From Gnetum montanum (taxonomy: Eukaryota > Streptophyta > Gnetopsida > Gnetales > Gnetaceae): DNA of 64,000 bases. The stretch is taken from contig MNCI01007731.1 in assembly GCA_015680685.1 (NCBI GenBank), positions 94,791-158,790 on the forward strand. Direction: 5' to 3'. Made by a program: the position numbers and the translations under genes. Shown in pieces: positions 22,696-33,511 of this stretch; position 1 is the stretch's first letter, and every line of letters starts with the position of its first letter. Below the pieces are notes generated by a model. That model worked only from the letters and a program-made list of their open reading frames with translations. It was not told where the DNA came from and did not search any database.

Positions 22696-23440
22696 ATGGT
22701 TATGTTAATACATATCATAATCGACTGGAATAAGGTAGGCCACCTTCCCAGGAAACTAACTAACCCTAGAAGTCCCTTAATCTCCCTCCAAGTCATTGGG
22801 AATGAACCACACAAGGCTCTTCTTGACTCAGGTTCCAAAGTCAACTTAATATCACGAGAAATGTATCAAGCCTGGAACCTGCTCCAACTTAAGAAGAGCA
22901 ACATCCAATTAGAGCTGGTAGACCAGTCCATCACCATTCCCTTGGGATTGGTGGAGGACATCATTACCACTATGTGTGTTTGGTCATACCCAACTGATTT
23001 CCTGATGATAGAAGTTAACAACAACGAAGGGGACTTCCCAATTATAATGGGAAGGGCATGGCTAAGCACAATAGATGCATGCCTAGGGATCCGTGATCTT
23101 TCCTTGAAAATATCTAAGGTAAATATTTATGGAAAGAATGAGAAGAAGAAAGTTCCATGCATCACATATAGTGATTTAGAGGTTGTTGACATGGAGGAAT
23201 GCTCGACATCTCCTCCATGAAATAGGTGTGCCCTTGAAACTTTGAGACAAAGATGCCTGTATGTAGCAACCACACATGTAGTAGACACCCCGTGGTTGAT
23301 AGCTAGTCGAAAGAGAAACCCAATATGCATGGAATAAACTGGGGGAAGAACTCATGCCCACAACGAAGGCATAGATACATTGGAAGATGAGTGTCGTCGA
23401 CTTCCACCCCTTAATCTAAGAACATCAATGGGGAGAAGTT
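22696..23440 (+). pseudogene. Inner Ty3 aspartic protease
   Basis: 22,696-23,220 is one open frame with a retropepsin active site, ALLDSGSKVNLIS (about residue 41), and the flap/C-terminal word GDFPIIMGRAWLSTIDA. The D-S-G is intact. The frame stops at 23,218-23,220 but related coding words continue (RCLYVATTHVV) to about 23,340, as in the 8.6-kb copy. In that copy RT follows; here it does not. Confidence 0.85.
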
Positions 23441-25238
23441 GGGCACTTTTAAGAAATTTAAACAGGTGCTCATTATTTCGGATCTCTCCCTTTCCATTCA
23501 GTCATGGGCGAGATGGCCACCTATGCTAATCATTTGGAGGCCCTCAGTTCTTTTAAGTTTTCATTTTACAAGTTTTTGTTTTACAAATTTTTGTTTTACA
23601 CTTTTTTGTTTTACACATTTTTGTTTTGCACATTTCCTTAACTTTTCTCTTTTTTGTTTTACAACATCGTTATACTTTTTCATTTTGTATTTGTGTGTGC
23701 GTGTGTGATCCACCTTGTAAGTTTGTCACCAATAAGTGTTCTGGATGATGGTATGAACTGCTTTCATATTGATTGCTAATGTTTGGTTTTTATCTTTAAG
23801 TTATGATGTTGATACTAAGGTATGTTTCTTCTGATATGGCAGGCAATGAGTTCACTTCATCCATTCATCCATGAGTTTTATGATCTCTCTCAGCTTGGAA
23901 ATGTATCATCCCTTTCTAATAAGAACTTTAACGAATCAGTGACTGGGCATTTCTCAAACTAAGGAAGGACTCAAGGATTGAAAAGGGTGTGACTTCAAGG
24001 GAACTTGATGCATTTTTGTTGGCCATTCTCTTAGGTGCTTGGATGTTTTCTTCTTGAGTTTTCTTACCATTTCGACGTTAACCAATTATCCAGAAGTTGA
24101 GCAATAAAAATAACAAGGTCTTTGCATGGTGTGGTTCGCACGTACAAACATATAAAACAAGAAAAAAATTGAGAATTCAAAGCACACCCCTTAGAAAAAA
24201 TAATTCCTTGAGCTACAAGCACTGATTATGGAAGTAAAATAAAAATGTTCCCTCTAACTAAGGGCCTTTTCGCTTCCCATTCTCTCCTTCTTGTTCCGTC
24301 AGAATGGTGGTGACTTTTGAGGAAGGCATTCTTGTTACTTCAAGTGTATGGATCGGCCAAATGTATTAATGCAAAGTCACTGGAAGTAGTTTGTTTGAGG
24401 CCAGACTTGGAATGGGATCTGCTAAGTCACATTAAACATGAACCACACAAGGGGCTGTACACCACCTTGTTCTTGGGATTCCATTCCATTCTCTTTCCTC
24501 CATACTTCTCTCCATTGTTCACCTCATTGTCAGTTGTATCATTAGTATATATTTTGGTAGATGCATTGTTTTCTTTTTGGTACATTCTTGCGGTTAAGAA
24601 TTTAACTCTTGTTTCAAATGACATTTCTAGAGCCTACAGACTCTTCGAATGTGGGTTTGTCAGGGCATTAACGACATGAGCTTGCTGTGGGGAGGACCCA
24701 CTGACATTCCTATTTGGTGCATTAGTTAACCTTTTTTCCCTAAAATTTTTGCAATTGATTTTATTTTGTTCATTTCCATCTTGACATCCATTCCATTGAC
24801 GTTATAGTTGTCTCTTTTTCTTCATCTTTATTATTCCTTTTCTTTCTCCATTCAATCGCTACTGGAGGTTTGTGATTAGTCATGGGGGTACAGGGCCCAA
24901 TTTTCTTGATTTTCTCCTAACCCCTACACCTTCGGTAGCCATCAACATTATATCTCCAAATCCGCAATCAGCCATACCACAACCTAAGCCAACAGGCCTT
25001 TCACCGAAGCAAGGTATCAACTGCATTGAAATTCAATTACCCTTGCTAATATAAATACTGTGTTGTGTGTGCAGATGGCAATCATACAACAATGGATTGG
25101 ATCTAGAGGAAACACTTGGAATGGAGCAGCGTTGAAGTAGCTATGTAAGGAGAAAGATCGATGGCATGCTTATGGATGGACAAAAAAAGGTGCAATCTTG
25201 GCATTGGCAGCAGCAACACTTCTTTCTCTCTCTTTCTC
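23441..25238 (+). other. Non-retroviral segment with host-like exon fragments
   Basis: Replaces the expected RT region. It begins with an AT-rich run of TTTTGTTTTACA-type repeats (23,560-23,665). Several places look spliced: CTTCTGATATGGCAG before a short frame at 23,845; a 60-bp gap ending TTGTGTGTGCAG at about 25,074 preceded by an AAGCAAG|GTATCA donor at 25,014. After it the reading frame IIQQWIGSRGNTWNGAALK, one TAG, then DRWHAYGWTKKG and a hydrophobic run AILALAAATLLSLSFS could be the C-terminus of a tail-anchored membrane protein, into which the copia element inserted. The donor gene was not recognised and the splice phases do not fit perfectly. Confidence 0.4.
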
Positions 25239-25243
25239 AGTTG

Positions 25244-25532
25244 TGTTATATTTAGGAACAGATAAAGAATCGAAGAAAAGAAAACACAGGTAACACACAC
25301 AACTTTGTGTGGCGTTTAAGCAAGCACACCACCAGAAATGCATGAGAATTGTTATTAAATAATTTTTTCTAGATACAATTATGGTTACAGAAACTTTTTT
25401 GGGTCGTTACGAAAGAGAACGAAAACTGGACCAGAACCACTAATTGCTGGAACCAGTAACTACTGCTAACTATTGCTCATTGCTGCTAACTGGTTTTGAC
25501 CCATGTTGGATCAGTCACCACATAACTTAACA
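25244..25532 (-). mobile_element. 3' LTR of the copia element
   Basis: 289 bp on the minus strand, starting TGTTAAGTTATGTGG and ending in TAACA. It is preceded by the copia polypurine tract CATCTCCAAGTGGGAGAT (25,533-25,550). Confidence 0.85.
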
Positions 25533-25550
25533 ATCTCCCACTTGGAGATG
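25533..25550 (-). promoter_or_regulatory. Copia polypurine tract
   Basis: Minus-strand CCAAGTGGGAGAT directly upstream of the LTR, a typical plant copia form. Confidence 0.8.
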
Positions 25551-25779
25551 GATCAAAAAAAAAAAATCTTTCTCCCTTGCTTATTCCATAGATGCTATTA
25601 ATCCCACAAACAATGCCTCCTCATTTCTAACCATGGAGGCCTACTAAGGTTGTGCAAAATTTTAGTTTAGTAAAGGTGACTGCCTTGGTTAACATGTCTG
25701 TAGGGTTGTTTGAACCAAGAATCTTTCTCAGCAATAATGTTCCATCATCTATCAATTCCCGGATATGATGATACCTTAG

Positions 25780-26259
25780 CTAAATGTGTTTGGATTTGGA
25801 ATGGAAGACTAGATTTTTAGCTAGATGTATGGCACTTTGACTATCAGTGAAAAGCTCATTGCTATCTTGTGTCTTACCCAATTCTTCTAGAAGACCCTTC
25901 AACCAGATCATCTCTTTTCCAAGTTTTGAGATAGCCATATATTCTGCTTCTGTGGTTGAGAGAGCAATGCTCTGCTGAAGTCGAGACATCTAGCTCATAG
26001 CTGTGTTGCCCACAATAAAGAGACAACCAATGGTGCTCTTCCTACTATCCAAGTCACCTCCCAAATCTGCATCAAAAAAACCCTGTAGAGTAATGTTGCT
26101 AATTTTAAAAAAAAGTGTCATACTTGAAGTTCCTTTCAGATATCTTGGGAGCCACTTTACAGCTTTCCAATGCTCCCTTCCTGGATTAGACATAAACTTG
26201 CTAACAACTCCCACTGCATGGGCTATGTCTAGCCTAGTACATACCATAGCATACATCAA
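25780..26259 (-). pseudogene. Copia RNase H domain
   Basis: Two neighbouring frames separated by a stop at about 25,990: CTRLDIAHAVGVVSKFMSNP and HWKAVKWLPRYLKGT, then [15 protein letters not shown] and [14 protein letters not shown]. These are the conserved copia RNase H words, including the acidic E in TEAEY and the D in TDSQSA. The frame closes near 25,770. Confidence 0.9.
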
Positions 26260-27368
26260 GATTCTAATTGCTGACGCATAAGGTACTTGGCCATGTGTTT
26301 TCTCTCCTCATCTATCTTTGGTGCCTGCTCCTTGGAGAGATGAACATGGCTTCCCATAGGAGTATTTCTGATCTTGGCATCTTGAAGGCAAAACTTTTTC
26401 AGCAACTTTCCTATGTACTTTTCTTGAGATAGCTTCAGTAATCCCTCTGATCTATCTCTAGATATTCTCATCCCAAGTATCTTCTTAGCTGGCCCCAAGT
26501 CTTTCATCTCAAATTTTCTTGCCAAATGCTGTTTTAAGCTATTGATCTCCTTCATGCTAGTCCCTACAACTAGCATATCATCAACAAATAACAACAATAT
26601 TATATAACAGTCATTAGTATTCTTGAAATAACAGCAGTGATCCATCTCGCTTTAAACAAAGCCATTTTTACACATAAATCCATCAAAAGTTTTGTACAAT
26701 TGCCTTGGAGCCTGCTTCAACCCATACAAGCTTTTCTTCAATTTACACACAAGATTTTCCCTCCCTGGAACTTGGAAGCATTCTGGTTGTGTCATGTAAA
26801 TGTCTTCTTCGAGGTCACCATGTAGAAATGCAATTTTGACATCTAGCTACTCTAGATGCAAATCATTAGCACCCACAATACTTAGCACTACTCTAATAGT
26901 AGTCAACTTTACTATAGGTGAAAAAATTTCTGTGTACTCAATTCCCTTTTTCTGTTGGAAACCCTTAACTACTAACCTTTGTTTGTATCTTTTGCTGTCA
27001 TCATGTTCTTCCTTGACCCTGTACACCCACTTATTCTGCAATGCCTTCTTTCCTTCTGGAAACTCAGTTAGTGTCCATGTCATATTTTTGTGGAGTGCCT
27101 TCATCTCATCTCTCATAGCCACCTCCCACTCAACACAATCTGTTGCCTGCATTTCTTCATCCAAACATTCTGGTTTCCTAGCATCAGTCAACAATAAGTA
27201 ATGTAACGAGGGAGAGTACCTTTCTCTAGGCTTTGGTGTTCTTGTAGACCTTCTCAACTGAGGCTTTGGTGTGGTTGTTTCTACAATGTCATTTTCATTT
27301 TCAGCTATCCTATTTCTAGGATTTGCTTGAGTCCTTCCATCCACATCCCTCTCAGATATCTCTTCCAA
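26256..27368 (-). pseudogene. Copia reverse transcriptase
   Basis: 27,368-26,847 carries the start: NKWVYRVKEEHDDSKRYKQR, LVVKGFQQKKGIEYTEIFSP and TTIRVVLSIVGA. A broken middle follows, then 26,645-26,256 with LLLFVDDMLVVG, the catalytic F/Y-V-D-D box, intact, and MKDLGPAKKILGMRISRDR. A frame break lies between 26,847 and 26,645. Confidence 0.9.
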
Positions 27369-27392
27369 TTCAGCCTTCTCACATTCCTTTTC

Positions 27393-28370
27393 TTACTTCC
27401 CTGCAATGTTGGATTCTAAACCAAACCTATCCTTGTACACCATGTGTTCATTAAAATTAACATCCCTATGTCTGATAATTTTCCTATTTTGATCATCCCA
27501 GAAACGATAACAAAAATTATCGGAACCATAGCCAATAAAATAGCATTTCTTGGCTTTAGGATCAAGCTTATCTCTATCATTTGAATCAATATGCACATAC
27601 GAGACACACCCAAAAATTTTCAAATGTGAAAGATTTACCTCCTTCCCAGTCCATACCTCTTCTAGTATTCTGAACTCCAATGGAACTGAAGGTGCTCGAT
27701 TAATGAGGTAGGCTGCTGTGTTAACTGCATCTGCAAAAAAGAACTTTGGTAGCCCAGAGTGTATTCTCATGCTCCTAGCTCTTTCATTCAAGGTTCTGTT
27801 CATTTGTTTAGCAACACCGTTTTGCTCTAGCATTATTGGAACTATCTTGATCATCCTGATCCCATTTTCTGAACAGAAATTCTTGAATTCTTGGCTATCA
27901 TATTCCCCTCCATTATCTGACTTTAGACATTTTATTTTTAAACTAGTCTAATTTTCTACTTTAGCTTTCCACCTTTTAAAAGTAGCAAACACATCAGATT
28001 TATTTTTAAGAAAATAAACCCATACCTTCCTAGTGGAATCGTCCATGAAGATGCCATAATAGCTTGAGCCTCCAAGAGACTTCACTGAAGCTGGCCCCCA
28101 TACATCTAAATGCACCAGTTCAAGCTTTTCAGTCTGTGATATCCTACTTATCTTTGAGAAAGTAACTCGTTTTTGCTTCCCATAAACACAATCTTCACAC
28201 AAACCAACATCATCACACTTAAACTTTGGTAACTTTCCCTTTGAAGCCAACAACTTCATACCTTTTTCGCTCATGTGCCCAAGTCTTCGGTGCCATGGGA
28301 TTGAATCACCATCATAGTTAGCAACTACAACTGCATCTTTCTTTGTTGTAGTCATGTACAATGTTCCCAC
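27393..28370 (-). pseudogene. Copia integrase
   Basis: 28,370-27,948 holds the zinc-binding start (WHRRLGHMSEKG, CEDCVYGKQKR), the first catalytic Asp (LVHLDVWGP) and DDSTRKVWVYFLK. A stop at about 27,948 is followed by SDNGGEY and, at 27,854-27,393, QNGVAKQMNRTL and GCVSYVHI. The catalytic Glu that normally follows NGVA is Lys, so even an unbroken frame would lack a complete D-D-E triad. Confidence 0.9.
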
Positions 28371-28457
28371 CTTACTGCCTCATGCAACAACCAAGTTTCC
28401 CTTGGTAATCTTCCATGATCTATCACCAAATGTTGTTGTATACCCATCCAAATCCAT

Positions 28458-29051
28458 CTAACTCATGGAGATTAAATTTTTCTTAAGTCTAGGAAGATGT
28501 CTTACATCTTGGAATTTCCATTTCATCCCTTGGGTGGTCTTTATTTGAATTTCACCCTTCCCCACAATATCCAAAGGTTCATCATCTATAAGATAAACCT
28601 TTCCAAACTTCCCTGCAACATAATTGTGTAACAATTTCTTGAATGGAGTGGAGTGGAATGAAGCACCTGAATCGAGAATCCAAGATTCAATGGGATTGTT
28701 CACATAGCAAATCAAAGCATCAACAATAATCTCCTCTACTACGTTTGCCGATTCATCATCTTGAGTGTGATTTTTCTTCTTCTTTAGTGGCCTGCACTGA
28801 TTTCTAAAGTGACCCTTCTTGTCACAATTCCAGCAAACAACTTCCCTGTGATTTTTAGATTTTCCTCTTCCTCTGGACTTCAATCTACCATTACCATGGT
28901 TTTGACCACGTTGTGAGCTCCTACCTCTGCTTTCTGTATTCAAAGCAGACCCTGAGGATTCGCTTGACTCCCTTCTGCAAATGTCCTCGCTAAGAATCAA
29001 GTCTCGAATATCATTCAACTTTAATTTTAATGTACCTGATGAGCTACTCAC
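28458..29051 (-). pseudogene. Copia gag end and protease
   Basis: Basic, arginine/glycine-rich gag C-terminus, then the zinc knuckle VCWNCDKKGHFRNQC (C-x2-C-x4-H-x4-C, complete). About 50 residues on comes the protease active site WILDSGASFHST, intact. It ends HLPRLKKNLIS, the normal lead into integrase. The gag N-terminus is lost at the N at 29,062. Confidence 0.9.
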
Positions 29052-29062
29052 AACAGTCACTN

Positions 29063-29231
29063 GTGAGTAGCTCATCAGGTACATTAAAATTAAAGTTGAA
29101 TGATATTCGAGACTTGATTCTTAGCGAGGACATTTGCAGAAGGGAGTCAAGCGAATCCTCAGGGTCTGCTTTGAATACAGAAAGCAGAGGTAGGAGCTCA
29201 CAACGTGGTCAAAACCATGGTAATGGTAGAT
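29063..29231 (+). repeat. Perfect inverted copy of 28,883-29,051, between two Ns
   Basis: The 169 bases between Ns at 29,062 and 29,232 are the reverse complement of 28,883-29,051, and the coding frame simply reappears on the other strand. The lack of any difference and the single-N borders speak for an assembly artefact, not biology. Confidence 0.85.
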
Positions 29232-29235
29232 NAGT

Positions 29236-29443
29236 TGTTATATTCAGGAACAGATAAAGAACCGAAGAAACAGAAAACACAGGCAACACACACAGCTTTG
29301 TGTGGCATTTAAGCAAGCACACCACCAAAATTGCATGAGAATTGTTATTAAATAATTTTTGCTAGATAAAACTATGGTTACATGAACATTTTTGGGCCAT
29401 TATGGAAGAGAACAGAAACTAGACCAGAACCACTAACTGAACA
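29236..29443 (-). mobile_element. 5' LTR of the copia element, internally deleted
   Basis: 208 bp against 289 bp for the 3' LTR. It aligns from TGTTATATT to CACTAACTG, then jumps to the terminal AACA, a loss of about 80 bp. Followed by target copy AGTTG. No primer-binding site is visible because the sequence inward is cut at the N. Confidence 0.8.
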
Positions 29444-29448
29444 AGTTG

Positions 29449-29638
29449 CCAACTAAGGCCTAATGTTAAATGTAAAAGGTGTTCACCCTTGTTTTCATGA
29501 ACACCAGTTTTGTTGTGTCTTGTAATGATGATCCGTTCACATGTCATTCCATTAGTTCCATTTGAGTCAATAATCCCATACCTTCCTGATATTATTGTAA
29601 GGAACTCGAGGACGAGTTTTCATTCAATCATGGTGGTA
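29449..29638 (+). mobile_element. 3' end of the inner Ty3 internal region
   Basis: Non-coding DNA between the copia target copy and the 3' LTR. Contains GGAACTCGAGGACGAGTTTT, a form often seen near the 3' end of plant Ty3 elements. The bases before the LTR (CATGGTGGTA) are only weakly purine-rich. Confidence 0.6.
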
Positions 29639-30437
29639 TGATGGGATGTGATATCGCATGGGCCATGATATTGCGTACACGATATCGCGGTGCGTTGCCA
29701 AGTCTATAAATAAGAGGCGGAACTTCCTTGTTTTTCATCCTAGGCTTAGACTGTAGTGAAACTCTGGCAGTTTGATCCCTCCAGAGATAGATTAATTTCC
29801 ATGTGCCTGTAGTAGGAGCTCCAAAGTGAATGGATCTTTATTTGAGCATACATTGTACCTGAACACAAGTTTGTGTACGGCAATAAAGACGAATTTCTTG
29901 GATAAACCTTGCAGTGCATGGAATAGGCTAATTAGGAATTTTATTTATTATTATTTATTATTTATTATTTATTATTTACATGCTTTATTAGTGATTAATC
30001 TTTCTCAACCCTTCTCTCCTAGTTAAGTGCCTTAATACGACCGCTTCGAGCACGTGCGTTACGCATGGTGATTCTAGCAACGATTAGCATTTGGTAACCA
30101 TGGTTGCATCGGTTCAGGGTGTGAACAGTAAGTGGGAACGGATGCTGATGCTAGGTTAATTCAGACTTAGTTAGTTAATTAAGGTTAGTAATTAGTCTCT
30201 TCAACCCTTCACCTCACTAGCATAGGAGATAAAGTAGAAAAGACATAAAAATCGTATACCTCGGACTTACTTAACCATACAACGTGACAAATACAAATAA
30301 GTCTAGAAAGACAATGAGTAATTAACCTTAAGTGTTCCATAAGGCGTGTAGGCACTTAGTCTGTGGAGTTCGACCAGATCGCACATGTTACGCTTGTATT
30401 CGTATAGTTGAGTGTAGGGGTATCTCGCCACTCATCA
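29639..30437 (+). mobile_element. 3' LTR of the inner Ty3 element
   Basis: TGATGGGATG...CACTCATCA, 799 bp. It lacks part of the GATATC palindrome cluster of the 5' copy (three left, one altered). Many differences from the 5' LTR are C/T or G/A. Confidence 0.92.
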
Positions 30438-31084
30438 AAAATGAACTTATGTAGGGTAGTAGATAAAGGATTGATCACTCCAATAAAATCTAAGGCCCAT
30501 TGGGCAAATGGTCTTGTTTCTATTATAGGTTATAAAGGGGTTAAACTCTTGGAATCTTTACCTTTAAATATTTGACATTGGACACACATCTTAACTAGGT
30601 TATAAGCATCATTAATCATAGTAGGCCAATAATAACCAGCCCTCACAATTTTATGAACTAATGAGTAATATCCTATATGTCCTTCATCATGAAGTTGTTT
30701 TAGAGAATTTTTAGCTTGTTCTTGGTTCAAACACTTAAGGTATATCCCTTGGATATTATTTCTAAATAGGTCACCACTTATTAGAGCAAATTTAGAACAT
30801 TTTGATATTGAGAGCTTTCTTTTATATCTAGGTAAATATAAGGAACACTGATGGAAGGTTAAATAAAATTTGATATCTCCACACCATGGATCATACAACC
30901 GATTGGGAGCAAATGGGATATCGTTTTCTTCATTGATGGATAATATATGAAGAGGAATTGATTCTTTATCTTTGGATGCATCACAATTTTTTGCAGTTGA
31001 AGCTTTAGCTATTAATTTAGCAAGACCAATCCCTCTAACTAATTTTGCTACCTTCCATTGAATATCATATTCTTGGAGCCTCAT
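30438..31084 (-). pseudogene. Outer Ty3 integrase, zinc-binding part, and RH-IN linker
   Basis: Reads LQEYDIQWKVAKLVRGIGLA (end of RNase H/linker), then HDEGHIGYYSLVHKIVRAGYYW and CVQCQIF, the H-H-C-C zinc-binding module. 30,530-30,438 has WALDFIGVINP with the first catalytic Asp, after which the inner element interrupts the gene. The linker region lacks a second RNase H, which in this element lies before RT. Confidence 0.88.
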
Positions 31085-31149
31085 AACCCATTTAGCATGT
31101 TTCTCACTAGGATCTTGTAATTTGGTTAAGTAATGGTGGTTGGATTAGG

Positions 31150-32346
31150 GACAATAAAAAATACTTTTAAGTTTAACAAGTAATAGTGGAATTTCTTTCA
31201 GGCTTTTATTACAACATACAATTGCTTTTCTATGGGTGAGTATCTTAATTCTGCATCCTCTATGGACGAGTATCTTAATTCTACATCCTTTCAACATGCA
31301 GACATGAAAGCTATCGGTCATTCACCTTGATCATTTATGTCTTGGGTCAAGATAGCAACAGCTGTAACATCACTAGAAAAGGCATATAAGTAGAAATCAT
31401 TTTCATACCAAGGAGAAGCTAGGATAGGTGCATCTATTATAGCTTCTTTAATAGCAAGAAATGCATTCTTTCTATCATCTGTCCACTACATATTACTATC
31501 TTTCTTAAGCATATCATTCAATGTTCTAACTAATTCAGAATAGACAGGGATAAATCGTCTAACAAAATTAATCTTACTAAAGAAAGCCCTTAGATCAATC
31601 TTGGATAAAGGGTAAGGTACTTCTAAAATTACATTTACCCGCTCAGGATCAATTACAATCTTGTCTTTGGTCACTATATGACCCAAACATTTACCACTTT
31701 GAACACCAAAGATGGATTTCTTTGCATTCAAGATGATGCCAAACTGTCTACATCTCATAAAAACATTTCTAAGGTCTCTAAGGTGTGTACCTCAATCTTT
31801 AGAGAAAACAGTTAAGTCATCAAGGTAGGTAATAATACACTTTCTAATTAGCCCCTCAAAAATTTTGTCCATAGCTCTTTTGAAGGTAGAGCTAGCATTG
31901 ATAAGGCCAAATGGCATTTTAGCGAATTGAAAGGTTCTCCACTTTGTTATAAAAGCTATCTTGTATTGGTCCTTCGTATTCACTAAAATTTGGTTATATC
32001 TTAAATATCCATCCAAAAAGGAATACATTTGAGCACCATTCACAATTTGCAATAACTCCTCCATAAGAGGGAGTGGATAATTATCCTTGATGCAAGAAGT
32101 ATTAAGGTTATGAAAATCAATACATAACCTTAACTGACCAGTTCATTTCCTAACAAGTACTAGGTTTGAGATCCAACAGGAGTGTCTTACTGGATAAATT
32201 ATTCTGGATTCTAGGAGTTTATCAATTTTTGCTTTCATAAGGATTTCAATCTTTGGATTTACGTGTCTAAGCTTTTGCCTAAATGGTTTGGTTTCTAGCC
32301 TAAGGGGAATGATATGTGTCATTTCTAGTGGATAAAAGGTCATCAA
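31150..32346 (-). pseudogene. Outer Ty3 reverse transcriptase and gypsy RNase H
   Basis: Minus strand: RHVNPKIEILMKAKIDKLLE, FLDGYLRYNQI, MPFGLINASSTFKRAMD and the catalytic YLDDLTVFS (Y-x-D-D intact), then KCLGHIVTKDKIVIDPERV and the RNase H start at about 31,470 (WTDDRKNAFLAIKEAIIDAP). RNase H words fade toward 31,200, where a 28-bp local repeat (TATGGGTGAGTATCTTAATTC and TATGGACGAGTATCTTAATTC) has been inserted. Stops at several points. Confidence 0.9.
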
Positions 32347-32549
32347 GTCTTCGTAAGTCTAAGCTAGAACATCATTAAATTCATGTAATAGGTCAACAAG
32401 GCTTTGTCTTTCATTTGGATGTAAACATGCACCTATTTTTACAGGGTATTTTTTCCTCCCTTCTGAATTTGAATTGTTTCAGTTTGAGCTAACGTTTGCA
32501 ATTAGTACTTTTAGATAAATCTAGGGCCTTGGTCTGTAGATCATTAAAT

Positions 32550-32647
32550 AAAGCTTCCCTAACTGCAGTTTCAAGAGATATCTTGTTCAAGAACACANCA
32601 AAGCTTCCCTAACTGCAGTTTCAAGAGATATCTTGTTCAAGAACACA
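32550..32647. repeat. 48-bp direct duplication around a single N
   Basis: 32,550-32,597 and 32,600-32,647 are identical, with N at 32,598. Looks like two overlapping contig ends left unmerged. Confidence 0.85.
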
Positions 32648-32796
32648 ACATCCTTGGATGTATCTCCTTGATCGTTGAATTCTCCTTCAGAAAATAGGAA
32701 TTTACAAATATGGTCATCATCATCAAACACTAGAAAAGAAGAGATATTATTAGGGATGGAATAAGACTTCACCTTTTCGATAATGATTTCTGAATA

Positions 32797-33386
32797 TCAA
32801 GTATTATGCTTAAAAGGGACATCCAAAGTGGTAGCCATTTGGGCTAGTGCATTGGAAATATAATTTTCTTCCCTAGGTATATGTTCAATGGTTACACGTT
32901 GAAATTCTTTAATGAGTTCAAGAATGTAAGCTTTGTATGCTTTCATGGTGGTGTCTTTATCGTCAAAGATACCATTGGCTTGATTCACTATTATTTGGGG
33001 GTCGCTATAGATTTTAAGTTTGGACAAATCATAGTATTTAGCTAGTTTGATCTATGAATCAGTGCTTTGTACTTGACCATGTTGTTGGTTATTGGTTTAG
33101 TGAAATTAATAGCTTTAGGAATATGAGCTTCACCAAGAGGTATAAGCATTATTCCAGCTTCACATCCTTTCTTGGAAGAAGCATTATCCACTCTTAGTAT
33201 CCAAGTATTCAAGTTCATACTATCTGAAAATTTGGCCCTTTGATTGAGGTAATAGTGATTGTCATCAAATTTTGGTCCATCTTCTAATATTTCATTAGTT
33301 AGAATCTTACTTATGTCTTTATCATTTCCTAGTGGTGGTGGGTCATTGAAAAGAGAGATTTTTCCATCATGTTGGTGATATGGCAA
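32797..33386 (-). pseudogene. Second (plant/archaeal-type) RNase H, placed before RT
   Basis: Words of the Tat-lineage extra RNase H: NTWILRVDNASSKKGCEAGI (first Asp), NNMVKYKALI (usual NNMAEYEAL), LKIYSDPQIIVNQANG (second Asp) and IPREENYISNALAQMAT (usual N-x-x-A-D-A-L; here S-N-A-L). A stop lies between the halves at about 33,042. It sits between protease and RT and is joined to the protease by readable coding sequence, so this looks like the native order and not a recent rearrangement. In Tat elements known to me this domain follows RT and gypsy RNase H, as in elements A and B here. Confidence 0.8.
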
Positions 33387-33511
33387 AGTATCTTAATACA
33401 CCTTCTTGCATTCCCTAAAAGCTTGGTAATATTGAGTAGAATATGTGTATGTAAAAGGGTTTATACGTGGAGTCTCATCTATATCATCATTTAAGAAATA
33501 TTTTCCAAGCC

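Larger units (their letters stand above)
25244..29443 (-). mobile_element. Ty1/copia element nested in the inner Ty3 element
   Basis: Minus-strand copia with gag, protease, integrase, RT and RNase H in the usual order. Target duplication AGTTG at 25,239-25,243 and 29,444-29,448. LTR ends are TGTTA/TAACA. Length is about 4.2 kb, but the gag and leader side is disturbed by a misassembled inverted segment (29,062-29,232), so the true length is unknown. Several stops break the single polyprotein frame. Confidence 0.9.
19232..30437 (+). mobile_element. Inner Ty3 element, complete LTR to LTR, no RT
   Basis: An 11,206-bp insertion between LTRs of 812 and 799 bp. Target duplication is GAAAT (19,227-19,231) and AAAAT (30,438-30,442), one mismatch. 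Taking out the element and one target copy puts the two halves of the outer integrase back in one frame, which confirms the borders. Order inside: LTR, primer-binding site, gag, protease, then about 2 kb without retroviral domains (with host-like exon fragments), a nested copia, and the 3' LTR. RT, RNase H and integrase are missing, so it is a non-autonomous derivative. LTR identity is about 91% by eye over 240 bp. Confidence 0.9.

Noticed and set aside
29063-29257. Second, + strand copia gag gene
   Set aside because: Exact reverse complement of the neighbouring minus-strand gag bounded by Ns; assembly artefact.
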